A DNA stretch of 64,000 bases, from contig NZ_JAJFAY010000010.1 in assembly GCF_021083305.1 (NCBI RefSeq), forward strand, positions 61,393 to 125,392. The letters are read 5' to 3'. The translations under genes were made by a program, and so were the position numbers. Below the pieces are notes generated by a model that saw only the letters and a list, made by a program, of their open reading frames with translations, had not been told where the DNA came from and made no database searches. The DNA comes from Haladaptatus sp. DYF46. GTDB taxonomy: Archaea > Halobacteriota > Halobacteria > Halobacteriales > Haladaptataceae. Within the stretch, counting starts at the first letter, position 1. Each line of letters opens with the position of its first letter. Shown here piece by piece: positions 35,931-43,630 of this stretch.

Positions 35931-36506
35931 CTACCCGAGGACATACTCGAGGATGGGGTAGCGCTCGAGGAGTGACTGCCCACTGATCTCGTAGTTCTCA
36001 ATCCAGGCATCGAGACCGAGGATCCGGCCGGCACCGAACGCTGCAACGGCCAGGAAGACGAGCATGTACGCGAAGTCGCCATTGATAACGCCGTGAGCGA
36101 TGTCCCAGTTTCCGAAGTAGAACATGAGCATCATGAGCGCGCCGAAGAACGCCGCAAGGCGGACGACCGCGCCGACGAGCAGTCCAAGACCGATGAACAG
36201 CTCGCCCCACGGGACGGCGACGTTCGCGAAGTCGACGAACCACGGGGTCGAGCCCATCCAGGCGAATAGGCCTGCGATCGGGTTGCCGTTGGTCGCCGCG
36301 ACGTTCGCCAGGTAGCCACCGGCCGAGAACGGTTCGGCGGCGACGATTTTCGTGAATCCCGAGTATGCGAACGCCCAACCCATCATGAGCCGAAGCGCGA
36401 GGACGAACCAAGCTGAGAGGCTGTGGGCACGGGTGCCAACCGTGTAGCCACCGATGGTGCTTTCGAAGGTGTTGCGAGTGTCTGGAGAGATGGTGGATGC
36501 TGTCAT
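35931..36506 (-). CDS. DoxX-family membrane protein, GC-rich copy
   Basis: The product has a polar 30-residue leader and four helices with DoxX features: 'ALRLMMGWAFAYSGFTKIVA', 'VAVPWGELFIGLGLLVGAVV' with the conserved Glu, and 'AAFFGALMMLMFYFGNWDI'. It resembles the TQO small subunit DoxD/DoxX. The gene is clearly GC-richer than everything around it, which suggests recent arrival from a typical haloarchaeal chromosome. It stands alone between gaps and a SWIM remnant. Confidence 0.87.
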   Translation of the reverse strand: MTASTISPDTRNTFESTIGGYTVGTRAHSLSAWFVLALRLMMGWAFAYSGFTKIVAAEPFSAGGYLANVAATNGNPIAGLFAWMGSTPWFVDFANVAVPWGELFIGLGLLVGAVVRLAAFFGALMMLMFYFGNWDIAHGVINGDFAYMLVFLAVAAFGAGRILGLDAWIENYEISGQSLLERYPILEYVLG

Positions 36507-36639
36507 GGTCTCGGAAGAAAAACTTCCTACTTTCTAAAACAACGGCGAAGTATATAAGTGTATTTAGATAGGCTGTGTCATGGATTTGTATTGGTTATAG
36601 AAATTATTTAGCACCGCTATCGACTCATTTTTGTCTTGG

Positions 36640-36777
36640 TGAATGGCGACGAGAGTGAAGATACTGAGACACCTATCGACGACGAGAGCGGGCTACCGGA
36701 GGACCGTGACTGCGATGGCCTCGATGGCTTCCCAGACTATCCATCGTGAAAGCAAGCCGGAAGGAACTGCCGAATAA
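36640..36777 (+). pseudogene. SWIM protein tail (copy 11)
   Basis: Encodes the acidic linker and tail, 'EDRDCDGLDGFPDYPS' then TGA, then 'KQAGRKELPNK'. The Trp-Pro-Cys core is mutated and the frame is broken by the TGA. No finger remains. The sequence ATCCATGTCTCGATAATTCTC that follows is a decayed SprT start. Confidence 0.6.
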
Positions 36778-36953
36778 ACCTGCGCTTCCGTTTTAATCCA
36801 TGTCTCGATAATTCTCAGTGGCGTCAATTTATCAAATAAACTCCAATCGCAGAGTTATATATCTATATTTATTGCGGAATAGATTAACAATCGTTTCATA
36901 ATTTTTAGAATGAAAACATATATGGCTTAGTTGCTTGTACCCCATACCAGACT

Positions 36954-37139
36954 ATGGAACTCCTTCATCGGTTATGTGACGCCTTCAGTCCGGAAGAGGC
37001 CCCTCAGCAAACGGAAAAGCAAGTTCGAACAACCGGTGATATTTTTGAATGTGAAGACTGTGGTACAACGTTCATTTCAAAGCCAACCCAGTGTTCAAAG
37101 TGCGATCATAACGAATTTCGAAATCACGGCAGCTGTTAA
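36954..37139 (+). CDS. Small zinc-ribbon protein, paralogue 2 (61 aa)
   Basis: Same length and layout as the protein at 33258: MELLHRLCDAFSPEEAPQQT, then FECEDCGTTFISKPTQCSKC and HNEFRNHGSC. Both zinc-binding C-x2-C pairs are intact. Sequence conservation between paralogues is concentrated in the ribbon and the first eight residues, which argues for selection on both. A DUF7344-type gene follows. Confidence 0.72.
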   Translation: MELLHRLCDAFSPEEAPQQTEKQVRTTGDIFECEDCGTTFISKPTQCSKCDHNEFRNHGSC

Positions 37140-37362
37140 TATTCTGCTCAATCCAGGCGTTCTAGACCGTGTTTGCCCTTACATCCCCCCTTCGCTAAAG
37201 CGCGAGACTTCCCACGAGTTGGGATATTAGGGTTCCCGGTTGACAACTCTCCGAGTTTTAATAAAATATTCTTAACACAATCCGAAGCAAGAATTTTCTC
37301 CGGGATGGTGGTCGAATCCACAATCACTATCGTCGACGATTGGCTAGACGTTGATGGGAAAC

Positions 37363-37692
37363 ATGGCGACATTGGACACTATCTTCGACTTATTCAGTAC
37401 GGAGCGGCGACGATACGCACTCTACTACCTCGATCAACAGAGTGGAACAGTAACGGTTGATGAGGTTGTGGAGTATGTTGCAAATCACGAAAGCGACGCG
37501 ACTGATGAAACAATTCCTGACGAGCAGTACGATCGGATCGAACTCTCTCTTCGCCAGGTGCATATCCCGAAAACAGCTGAAATTGACTCGATTGAATATA
37601 ATCGCGATGAAGGAGAAATTAATATTCAGGGAACGTCAACCGAATTTGACGCAATTGTGACCGTCGCGAAGGTCCTCGAACACGCCGACTGA
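37363..37692 (+). CDS. DUF7344-type winged-helix protein
   Basis: 'TLDTIFDLFSTERRRYALYY', 'RIELSLRQVHIPKTAEIDSI' and 'EYNRDEGEINIQGTSTEFDA' give the helix, H-I-P-K and E-Y-N signature of this family, with the wing at the end. An ATG 12 bases earlier is also possible. Presumed transcription regulator; partner unknown. It directly precedes the SprT-like copy at 37726. Confidence 0.75.
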   Translation: MATLDTIFDLFSTERRRYALYYLDQQSGTVTVDEVVEYVANHESDATDETIPDEQYDRIELSLRQVHIPKTAEIDSIEYNRDEGEINIQGTSTEFDAIVTVAKVLEHAD

Positions 37693-37725
37693 GCCGAGTA
37701 GGTAGCCGACCGATGGCTCATTTCA

Positions 37726-38145
37726 ATGGCTATCTCAGCAGGATACTTCCTGAATCTAACAGTCGAAATGTGCCCAGTGATATCGGGCGTCACGAAGTAC
37801 GACCCGACAACAGAGGCAATCACGATCGCGCTCACGTGGGCGGCTTATGAACAACACGGGTGGGAGCAATTTAGTTCGACGGTGCGCCACGAACTCATTC
37901 ACGCATGGCAGTACCACAAGTTTGGCGACGCGGATCACGGCACAACGTTCGCCCAGTGGACGGACGCCCTTGATACCTCGCAGCATTGCAAACGCTTCAC
38001 TACACCCAAGTGGTGGCTTGTGTGCGAGGACTGCGGCGGTCGGATTGCCCGGTATCGACGCTCGAAGACCGTCCGTAACCCCGAGCAGTACAGTTGTGGT
38101 GAGTGCGATGGACCGCTACCCGTCGAGGAGAGCGATGGTCACTGA
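37726..38145 (+). CDS. SprT-like metallopeptidase, catalytic and zinc-ribbon part (copy 12)
   Basis: This is the only copy with an intact active site: 'GVTKYDPTTEAITIALTWAA', 'STVRHELIHAWQYHKFGDAD' (HExxH plus downstream His), then a zinc ribbon 'WWLVCEDCGGRIARYRRSKT' and 'YSCGECDGPLPVEESDGH'. SprT/Spartan-type proteases degrade proteins bound to or crosslinked with DNA. The N-terminal 60 residues found in copies 2 and 9 are degraded to an unrelated start (MAISAGYFLNLTVEM), so it is 5'-damaged, but the 139-residue product could still be active. Confidence 0.7.
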   Translation: MAISAGYFLNLTVEMCPVISGVTKYDPTTEAITIALTWAAYEQHGWEQFSSTVRHELIHAWQYHKFGDADHGTTFAQWTDALDTSQHCKRFTTPKWWLVCEDCGGRIARYRRSKTVRNPEQYSCGECDGPLPVEESDGH

Positions 38146-38399
38146 CCGATTCTCGTTTAAGTAGTTCTCGCGATAAGGGATAGATACGAGGAAGATTTTC
38201 GCGGACTGCGGCTTTGTGGTTGGATTCTCATTGATGCACTTGATCAGTGGCAGCGCAAAAGTCAGTATGGTATACTAACCGTGAGCACGGATTATGGTGA
38301 ATAGAGGAATTTCCGAATTTCGACGTACCAATAGCTCTACCGTACTGTATCTCAATTCCTCACGCAATATATTTGCCAACCGCCTGCATATCGAACAGT

Positions 38400-38702
38400 A
38401 TGAGTGAGAAGGATTCACCGAACGCTGGCGAGAGGGGGTCGTCCGAAGGGATCCAAAATCAGTACGACTGGTCGTCGACAGAACCGAGTGCCGCTGTCGT
38501 CGAAACAACTGCTCAGGCAGCGAGCTGCGACCACCAGGAGCTCGGTCCACTCTACGACTCCATCGACCCTGATGCCTTTGACGCGATTCTTGCACCACCA
38601 ACGACAAAAAACACCGATACGACCACATTAATCTCGTTCATGTACGCTGGCTACTCCGTCACGGTCCAAAGCAATGGCACTGTGAACGTTTCTCCTGTCT
38701 AA
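38400..38702 (+). CDS. HalOD1 output-domain protein
   Basis: The C-terminal half is HalOD1: 'LGPLYDSIDPDAFDAILAPP', 'TLISFMYAGYSVTVQSNGTV'. The N-terminal half is polar with 'AAVVETTAQAASCDHQE', the usual short helix before this domain. It is a third paralogue of the 33799 and 61239 genes, here without an adjacent HTH_10 gene. It converges with the TrmB-type gene. Confidence 0.78.
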   Translation: MSEKDSPNAGERGSSEGIQNQYDWSSTEPSAAVVETTAQAASCDHQELGPLYDSIDPDAFDAILAPPTTKNTDTTTLISFMYAGYSVTVQSNGTVNVSPV

Positions 38703-38781
38703 AAACACGCCTCGAATCGAAAGCATCGGTCATGCGGAGAACTCGCTCCTGCAAAAACACATCCCGATAACACACTCGCAC

Positions 38782-39621
38782 TCATTCGTCGCCGGGCATT
38801 TCAGGATCATCAGCCGGCTGTAAGCCGGTCGCCATCAATCGCCGAGCAATCACCACAATTCCATTGTCGAAGCCCCGTCCAAACACTGCTTTTTCCGACA
38901 CTATCCCACCAGTGTCCATCTCGTGGACCGAACTCACCAGAATCGTGTTCTTGTCGATCAACAACAACCGACTGATCGTCGTGTCGTCGTCAACTTCGAG
39001 TGGTGAGCTATGCAACCACTCTAGCCCCGAAACGAACACATTAGCGTCGGGCAGTGCCTCTGCAACCCGCTCACGAAGGTCCTCGGTCTGCGTGCCAATC
39101 AGAACATCAAGACCGGTGTCGAGTGCCTCTTGGAGCTGTTCGAGTAATTCGTCGGTGAGAACGTCTTCTCGACCGACGATGAACACGATTTCTCGTCCAG
39201 CGGCATCGATGAGTTGCTGGGTGCGATTCGCAATCGCGGTCGTTCCCGAGAGCGCCCACACTTCGTGCGTGATTTCTTCATCACCACCGTTCGATTCTGC
39301 AGGCTCGATCGCAGCGAGAGCCTCGACAAGCGTGTCCGTCCGTGATTCGTACTCCTGGCGCAGTGTCTCGGCAGCCTCCTCGATCGGCACGGCGCGAAAT
39401 TGCTGGGGATTCGAGTGTTGGATCTCGACCAATCCTTTCGTCTCTAACACGCGGATCGCATCATACACGCGTGTTCGCGGCACTTCGGAGGTCTCGCTGA
39501 TCTCTTTGGCCGTCCCTTTCGGCAGACGTGCTAAGGCCACGAAGCAGCGTGCTTCGTATTCTTTTAACCCGAGTTGCTGCAACAAATCGATCGCTTGCTC
39601 TTGATTAGTTATCTCGTTCAT
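38782..39621 (-). CDS. TrmB-family transcription regulator
   Basis: The N-terminal winged helix is typical TrmB: 'AIDLLQQLGLKEYEARCFVA', 'GTAKEISETSEVPRTRVYDA', 'IRVLETKGLVEIQHSNPQQF'. A C-terminal 140-residue domain follows ('EIVFIVGREDVLTDELLEQL', 'RLLLIDKNTILVSSVHEMD') that resembles the phospholipase-D-like half of many haloarchaeal TrmB proteins rather than a sugar-binding domain. Ligand unknown. The ATG at 39621 (MNEITNQEQ) sits in front of the domain. Confidence 0.87.
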   Translation of the reverse strand: MNEITNQEQAIDLLQQLGLKEYEARCFVALARLPKGTAKEISETSEVPRTRVYDAIRVLETKGLVEIQHSNPQQFRAVPIEEAAETLRQEYESRTDTLVEALAAIEPAESNGGDEEITHEVWALSGTTAIANRTQQLIDAAGREIVFIVGREDVLTDELLEQLQEALDTGLDVLIGTQTEDLRERVAEALPDANVFVSGLEWLHSSPLEVDDDTTISRLLLIDKNTILVSSVHEMDTGGIVSEKAVFGRGFDNGIVVIARRLMATGLQPADDPEMPGDE

Positions 39622-39954
39622 GGGTCCCAACCATCTGCCCGGGAACACCGGGGTTGTTCATACCGTTTTGGCGTCGCTCACAAGACAGTTGTTGTTGAAC
39701 CCATCGTGCTCGCCCAACAGCACTGTCCATCATATAGTAGAATATGGGCGTCAATACGTATCAAAGGCACTCATCCCCGAACAGTCACATTGCTAATTCA
39801 CCAGCTGTCACGATATTCACTCGGATAATCACAGAGTGCCAATGCGGAATGTGCAATTTATGGGGGTATTATTGCTGATTTCACAGTCGCGGCGGGAGTA
39901 ATTTCGACGAGATTAGTAGTTGGAGATATAAGTTTCTACTCTCGCCATTCAGAT

Positions 39955-40086
39955 GTATAATCAGTAACCCACATAATCACAGTAGCGTTATACCGGTCTA
40001 GCTCAAACCTCTACTTGGTACGGAGTTCTGATGGGTCCCAACCAATCGTCACTCCGTACCTTGCTGCCACATCTGTGGCAGTTTTT
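39955..40086 (+). ncRNA. Candidate small structured RNA with terminator
   Basis: In the 478-bp gap between the TrmB and DUF7344 genes a TATA-like AGATATAAG lies at 39924-39932. The 10-bp perfect stem GGTACGGAGT (40017-40026) pairs with ACTCCGTACC (40051-40060). A second stem, CTGCCACATCTGTGGCAG (40064-40081), is followed directly by TTTTT. This looks like a plus-strand transcript of about 130 bases ending in a terminator. Alternatively both stems belong to the 3' end of the minus-strand gene ending at 40100, but on that strand no T-run follows. Confidence 0.45.
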
Positions 40087-40099
40087 CGATTGCGATCGA

Positions 40100-40414
40100 T
40101 TAGTCGGGAGCCCCACCAGCAGGTAGCACATCTTGATTCTCACTCAAAACGGTGAGCAGTGGCTCGATCTCATCGAATTGTGGCCCCTTCGTCACGCGTT
40201 GTGTTTCTTGATCCCAGTCGATGAACCCGTGATCTGCTAACTTCGGGAGATGGATGTGCTGCATCGCAATTGTCTGGGGTTGTTCTCCACCGTCTGTCTC
40301 CACCATGGCCGCGGAACCAGTGGGTGTGGTTTGCGGCGCATTGTCGACTAACGCGAGGAGAACCCGCCGTCTATGATGATTCGAGAGTACTGAGAGCTGT
40401 GTATCGAGTATCAT
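40100..40414 (-). CDS. DUF7344-type winged-helix protein
   Basis: The product has 'DTQLSVLSNHHRRRVLLALV', 'IAMQHIHLPKLADHGFIDWD' and 'QETQRVTKGPQFDEIEPLL', the family's H-I-H-L-P-K-L-A-D-x-G signature and wing. The ATG at 40414 (MILDTQLSV) is chosen; an earlier one adds ten residues. It diverges from the Lrp-like gene with about 160 bases between, so they may share control. Confidence 0.78.
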   Translation of the reverse strand: MILDTQLSVLSNHHRRRVLLALVDNAPQTTPTGSAAMVETDGGEQPQTIAMQHIHLPKLADHGFIDWDQETQRVTKGPQFDEIEPLLTVLSENQDVLPAGGAPD

Positions 40415-40576
40415 AATGCACCAATTTGTGGTCACCTCAGACACGGTTAAATGGCCCCTATTTTGTGAATTGCTCTTCGTTTGAGGAAGAGAGAGAACTA
40501 TTTGTGACCGAATCTATGAGAAGGAGTTCACTCACTTATTCATACACTATTTACCTCACGAGGTCGATTCTTGTGT

Positions 40577-41068
40577 ATGGGTCGAGAACTTGACAACGTG
40601 GATCGCGGCATTCTCTATCATCTCCAGCGAGACGCACGGAATACGACGACTGATGAGATGGCTGAAACGGTCGGTGTCTCGGCCAGTACCATCCGGAACC
40701 GGATCGAAGCGCTCGAAGATGATGGAATCATCAAGGGCTATCATCCCGAGATCGACTACGAAGCAGCAAATCTCCCGCTGCGCGTGCTGTTCGTCTGTAC
40801 CGTGCCCGCAACCAACCAATCCGAATTTGTCCAGCAAATGCTCGAGATACAGGGCGTGGTCGATGTGCGCGAGATGCTGGTTGGCCGGCGGAATATCTAC
40901 GTCGAAGTCGTGGGGACGAGTACAAAGGATATCACGCGCATCACGGACACATTGCACGAGTCAGGGGTCACGGTCGAGAGTTCCGAGATCATGCGCGAGC
41001 GGCATATGCAGCCATTCGACCATTTCCATTTCAGTGAAGAAACGGCAGAGGAGCAGCGTGATAGCTAA
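40577..41068 (+). CDS. Lrp/AsnC-family transcription regulator
   Basis: N-terminal helix-turn-helix 'ELDNVDRGILYHLQRDARNT', 'TTDEMAETVGVSASTIRNRI', 'EALEDDGIIKGYHPEIDYEA'. The C-terminal RAM/ligand domain follows ('PLRVLFVCTVPATNQSEFVQ', 'VVDVREMLVGRRNIYVEVVG'). Lrp proteins form octamers and usually sense amino acids. 163 residues, full length. ATG at 40577, just inside a longer frame opened by TTG. The end is acidic and polar (SEETAEEQRDS). Confidence 0.9.
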   Translation: MGRELDNVDRGILYHLQRDARNTTTDEMAETVGVSASTIRNRIEALEDDGIIKGYHPEIDYEAANLPLRVLFVCTVPATNQSEFVQQMLEIQGVVDVREMLVGRRNIYVEVVGTSTKDITRITDTLHESGVTVESSEIMRERHMQPFDHFHFSEETAEEQRDS

Positions 41069-41236
41069 TTTTCAACCCATCTGATTGCGTATTTCACAGT
41101 ACTTGAGGCTAATAGTGCGGGTATTGCACAATAACTCTGTTACAAAACGATAATTCGCGTCTCTCCGTGTGCATTTCACAACCTACCAATATAATTATTA
41201 AAAATGATTATATGTGTAGCCAATCGAGGGTCAAAT

Positions 41237-41593
41237 ATGCACGAGGATAGACACGCGATTGGCGATCGTAGCACCACAACAGGACAGCTTACCCTATTAT
41301 ATAAGCTGCTTGCTGATCACCGGCGTCGGGTTCTCCTCCAATGCCTTCGCAACACCGATGCTTCTTTGTCTGTTTCTACATTGGTGACGGAGCTCACACA
41401 GGGTGACGGCCGGGAACCCTCAGAGAGGGACGTGGACACAGAGATTGCGGTCCATCATATCCACCTCCCGAAACTCGCTGATGCAGGGGTGGTTGAGTAT
41501 GACCAATCCGCTCAGCAAGCCACCTACAGCGCCCCACCACAGGTCGACGCACTGCTCGAGGAAATGCTGGTGACGGTTTCGACTGGCGAATAG
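41237..41593 (+). CDS. DUF7344-type winged-helix protein
   Basis: 'LLYKLLADHRRRVLLQCLRN', 'IAVHHIHLPKLADAGVVEYD' and 'QSAQQATYSAPPQVDALLEE' give the complete family pattern. This is the fifth member in the window. The start at 41237 (MHEDRHAIGD) is preferred over an upstream ATG 11 codons earlier. It is the last gene before the 1.5-kb gene-free repeat tract. Confidence 0.8.
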   Translation: MHEDRHAIGDRSTTTGQLTLLYKLLADHRRRVLLQCLRNTDASLSVSTLVTELTQGDGREPSERDVDTEIAVHHIHLPKLADAGVVEYDQSAQQATYSAPPQVDALLEEMLVTVSTGE

Positions 41594-41639
41594 GAATCCT
41601 CACTACAGGAATAATACCGAACCGCCCCGCCCGAATAAC

Positions 41640-42930
41640 CGCTCCTCGTGACCACTGGACAGTCGGCCGGCAGAAACACACGGGTGCCCACCCAGCTGAA
41701 ACACACCGGATTTCATCTGTTTTTCCACCAGCCAGACAGTCAGTTGGTGTTCTTCTAACCGTCCTCCTGGTAACACACCGGATTTCCTTTGCTTTTCACC
41801 GGATAGACAGTCAACCCCTGCCCCTGACAGTCCTCCAGGACACACCAGAGTTCCGCTGTAAACAACGCTCGCTCGACAGTCCCACCATCAATGGAACTGA
41901 CCCTCTCCTGCTGGTACGCAGAGGACAGTCCACCGGGCTCTAGCCGGCTCGTCTCTACTGTGTTGCTCAATCTTGGACAGTCCAGCGTGCTGTACTCTTT
42001 TCTCTCAGGGTAGTCCCCTGACGTCCCGTGGACAGTCTGGCAGTGCTGTTCACTGCTCCTCGTCGTGCGTTCTGCGGAAGACGGTCGCTCTGATATTGGC
42101 ACCCCCAGTATGGCGCCCATGTGGCACCCCACCTTTGCTGTCACACGGGCATTCCGTGAGTACGTGCTGCTGGCACCCCAGCTAGTGCACCAAGACTGGT
42201 TGACTGCGTGTCGCTCATTGGCACTCCACTCCAGTGCGGATACTGGCACCCCATATTATCGCTTCGCGGGTTTCTCAGTATGCCCTGGCAGGCCAGACTG
42301 TCCACTCTTCTCGTCTATCCCTGGTTCAAGGATATCACGGCCCCACTCGCTTGTGCTGGCCATCATTCCAGGTCTGCTGTTGCGGTCGCTGTCGCTGTGC
42401 TGTTGTAGCCTCTCTGCTGTGCGGCACACTGTCCAGTGCTACTCATGGCGGCTTGCCGCCAGTGCTGTGTTGCTGTTCCTGCTACACTGCGTTGCCCTCA
42501 GCGGGCCCGCTAAGTACAGTGGTGGGCGTCCCCTTTTCGTCAGTCTGTTGTTCCCTTTAGGATCGGCACGGCCTGACTGTCCCACTGTCTCGCTCTCTGT
42601 ATTCCTCGTGTGACCTCGGTGGATTGTCCCTTCCTTCGATGTACTTCTTTCTCGGTTGTTCTGCAGAGTGGACTGTCCTCTTCTTCGTGTCCTGGGTGTC
42701 GTCGAGAATTCGCTCTGGTAGACTGTCCGGGTGCTATTGCTCCCGGCTATCTGCACTCTCGCATCACCTCAGATGCTTCTGCTGGTCGCCTGTTGGGGTG
42801 CCCTCTTTTCGCATGTGTTGTTCATCATCTGTTTTGTGATAGATTGGGGGTGCCCACTGGCTCTTGCTGTCGTGGATTCGTCTATGTTTCTCGGTGGTTC
42901 ATTCTACTCTGTATTCGGGGGGTGCCAGCC
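41640..42930. repeat. Bipolar array of GGACAGTC and TGGCACCCC motifs
   Basis: GACAGTC occurs in the forward sense at 41658, 41735, 41806, 41826, 41875, 41924, 41976 and 42031. It occurs only in the reverse sense (GACTGTC or one-base variants) at 42296, 42427, 42575, 42622, 42671 and 42721. TGGCACCCC occurs forward at 42097, 42122, 42171, 42219 (one change) and 42244, and reverse (GGGGTGCC) at 42795, 42847 and 42919, with one reverse half-copy at 41682. Spacings of 25 and 47-52 bp recur. A small palindrome TGGCGGC-TT-GCCGCCA lies at 42446-42461. The left half is purine/A-C rich and the right half T-G-C rich on the plus strand. Candidate origin, partition or transfer site; no gene is supported. 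Confidence 0.85.
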
Positions 42931-43111
42931 CCCCGCGTTGTGTCGCACACACTTGTTTCCAGTTTCTGATGTTTCTATCTGATAGCCCGGCTTCGCTATT
43001 TTTTGCCCATTGGTTGGTTCCCATGGCTCTTCCTTCGGCCTGGGTAAACCAACTTGGTACAATCGTAATATTATAGTTGTTTCACTCCGTTATCCTTGCT
43101 TGTGAGTACTC

Positions 43112-43630
43112 ATGCCAGCTGATACATCCGACTATGACGACGAGGACTGGGGTGCACAGATGGACATCATTGAGCGGAAGCTCAACCAGGGGAGCCAGCA
43201 CCGCCGGAGCATCCTTGCTGCGTTCGCCAATGCAGATGAAAGTGAGTTGAACACATCCATTCTTCGCGAGCGTGCTGACGTGCCAACTGGGAGTGCTAAT
43301 CACCACTTGGTGACGATGGAAGAGTGGGGCCTGATCGAGGATACTGGTGAGCGAGAGTACCCCGCTGGCGGTGGACGTCCAGCACGGATCTGGCGACTCA
43401 CCGAGTTCGCAGAAGAGTTCATCGAGACGACTGACACGGCACTTAGTCCACCGCCAACTGCCGAGACAGCAGCGCGGGTTGGTGCTGTCGAGAATCGGCT
43501 TGAATCGGTCGAGAATCAGCTGGACGACCAGGAGAAAATCAAAAAAGCGCTCGTCTTGCTGGCGTCGAAAAGCGATGCAGTGAGTGACGAGAACGTCGCA
43601 GAGATGCGCGACCTGCTCGACGTCAATTAG
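43112..43630 (+). CDS. Winged-helix regulator with C-terminal coiled coil
   Basis: A winged helix occupies about residues 20-105: 'LNQGSQHRRSILAAFANADE', 'RERADVPTGSANHHLVTMEE', 'WGLIEDTGEREYPAGGGRPA'. Beyond a linker, residues about 118-150 form a coiled coil ('ARVGAVENRLESVENQLDDQ'), likely for dimerisation. It lies between the motif array and the secretion module and converges with the VirD4-like gene, overlapping its end by four bases. It is a natural candidate to bind the array (inference). Not recognised as a named family. Confidence 0.75.
   Translation: MPADTSDYDDEDWGAQMDIIERKLNQGSQHRRSILAAFANADESELNTSILRERADVPTGSANHHLVTMEEWGLIEDTGEREYPAGGGRPARIWRLTEFAEEFIETTDTALSPPPTAETAARVGAVENRLESVENQLDDQEKIKKALVLLASKSDAVSDENVAEMRDLLDVN

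Noticed and set aside
35662..35961. A 99-codon hypothetical gene
   Set aside because: It lacks domain features and its end runs antisense into the well-supported DoxX gene.
41640..42930. CRISPR array
   Set aside because: The repeated units are only 8-9 bases, appear in both orientations and have uneven spacing; no cas genes lie nearby.
41755..42969. Long open frames on both strands of the repeat tract (up to about 180 codons)
   Set aside because: They overlap each other in several frames, lack domains, and arise from the scarcity of A/T-rich stop codons in this composition.
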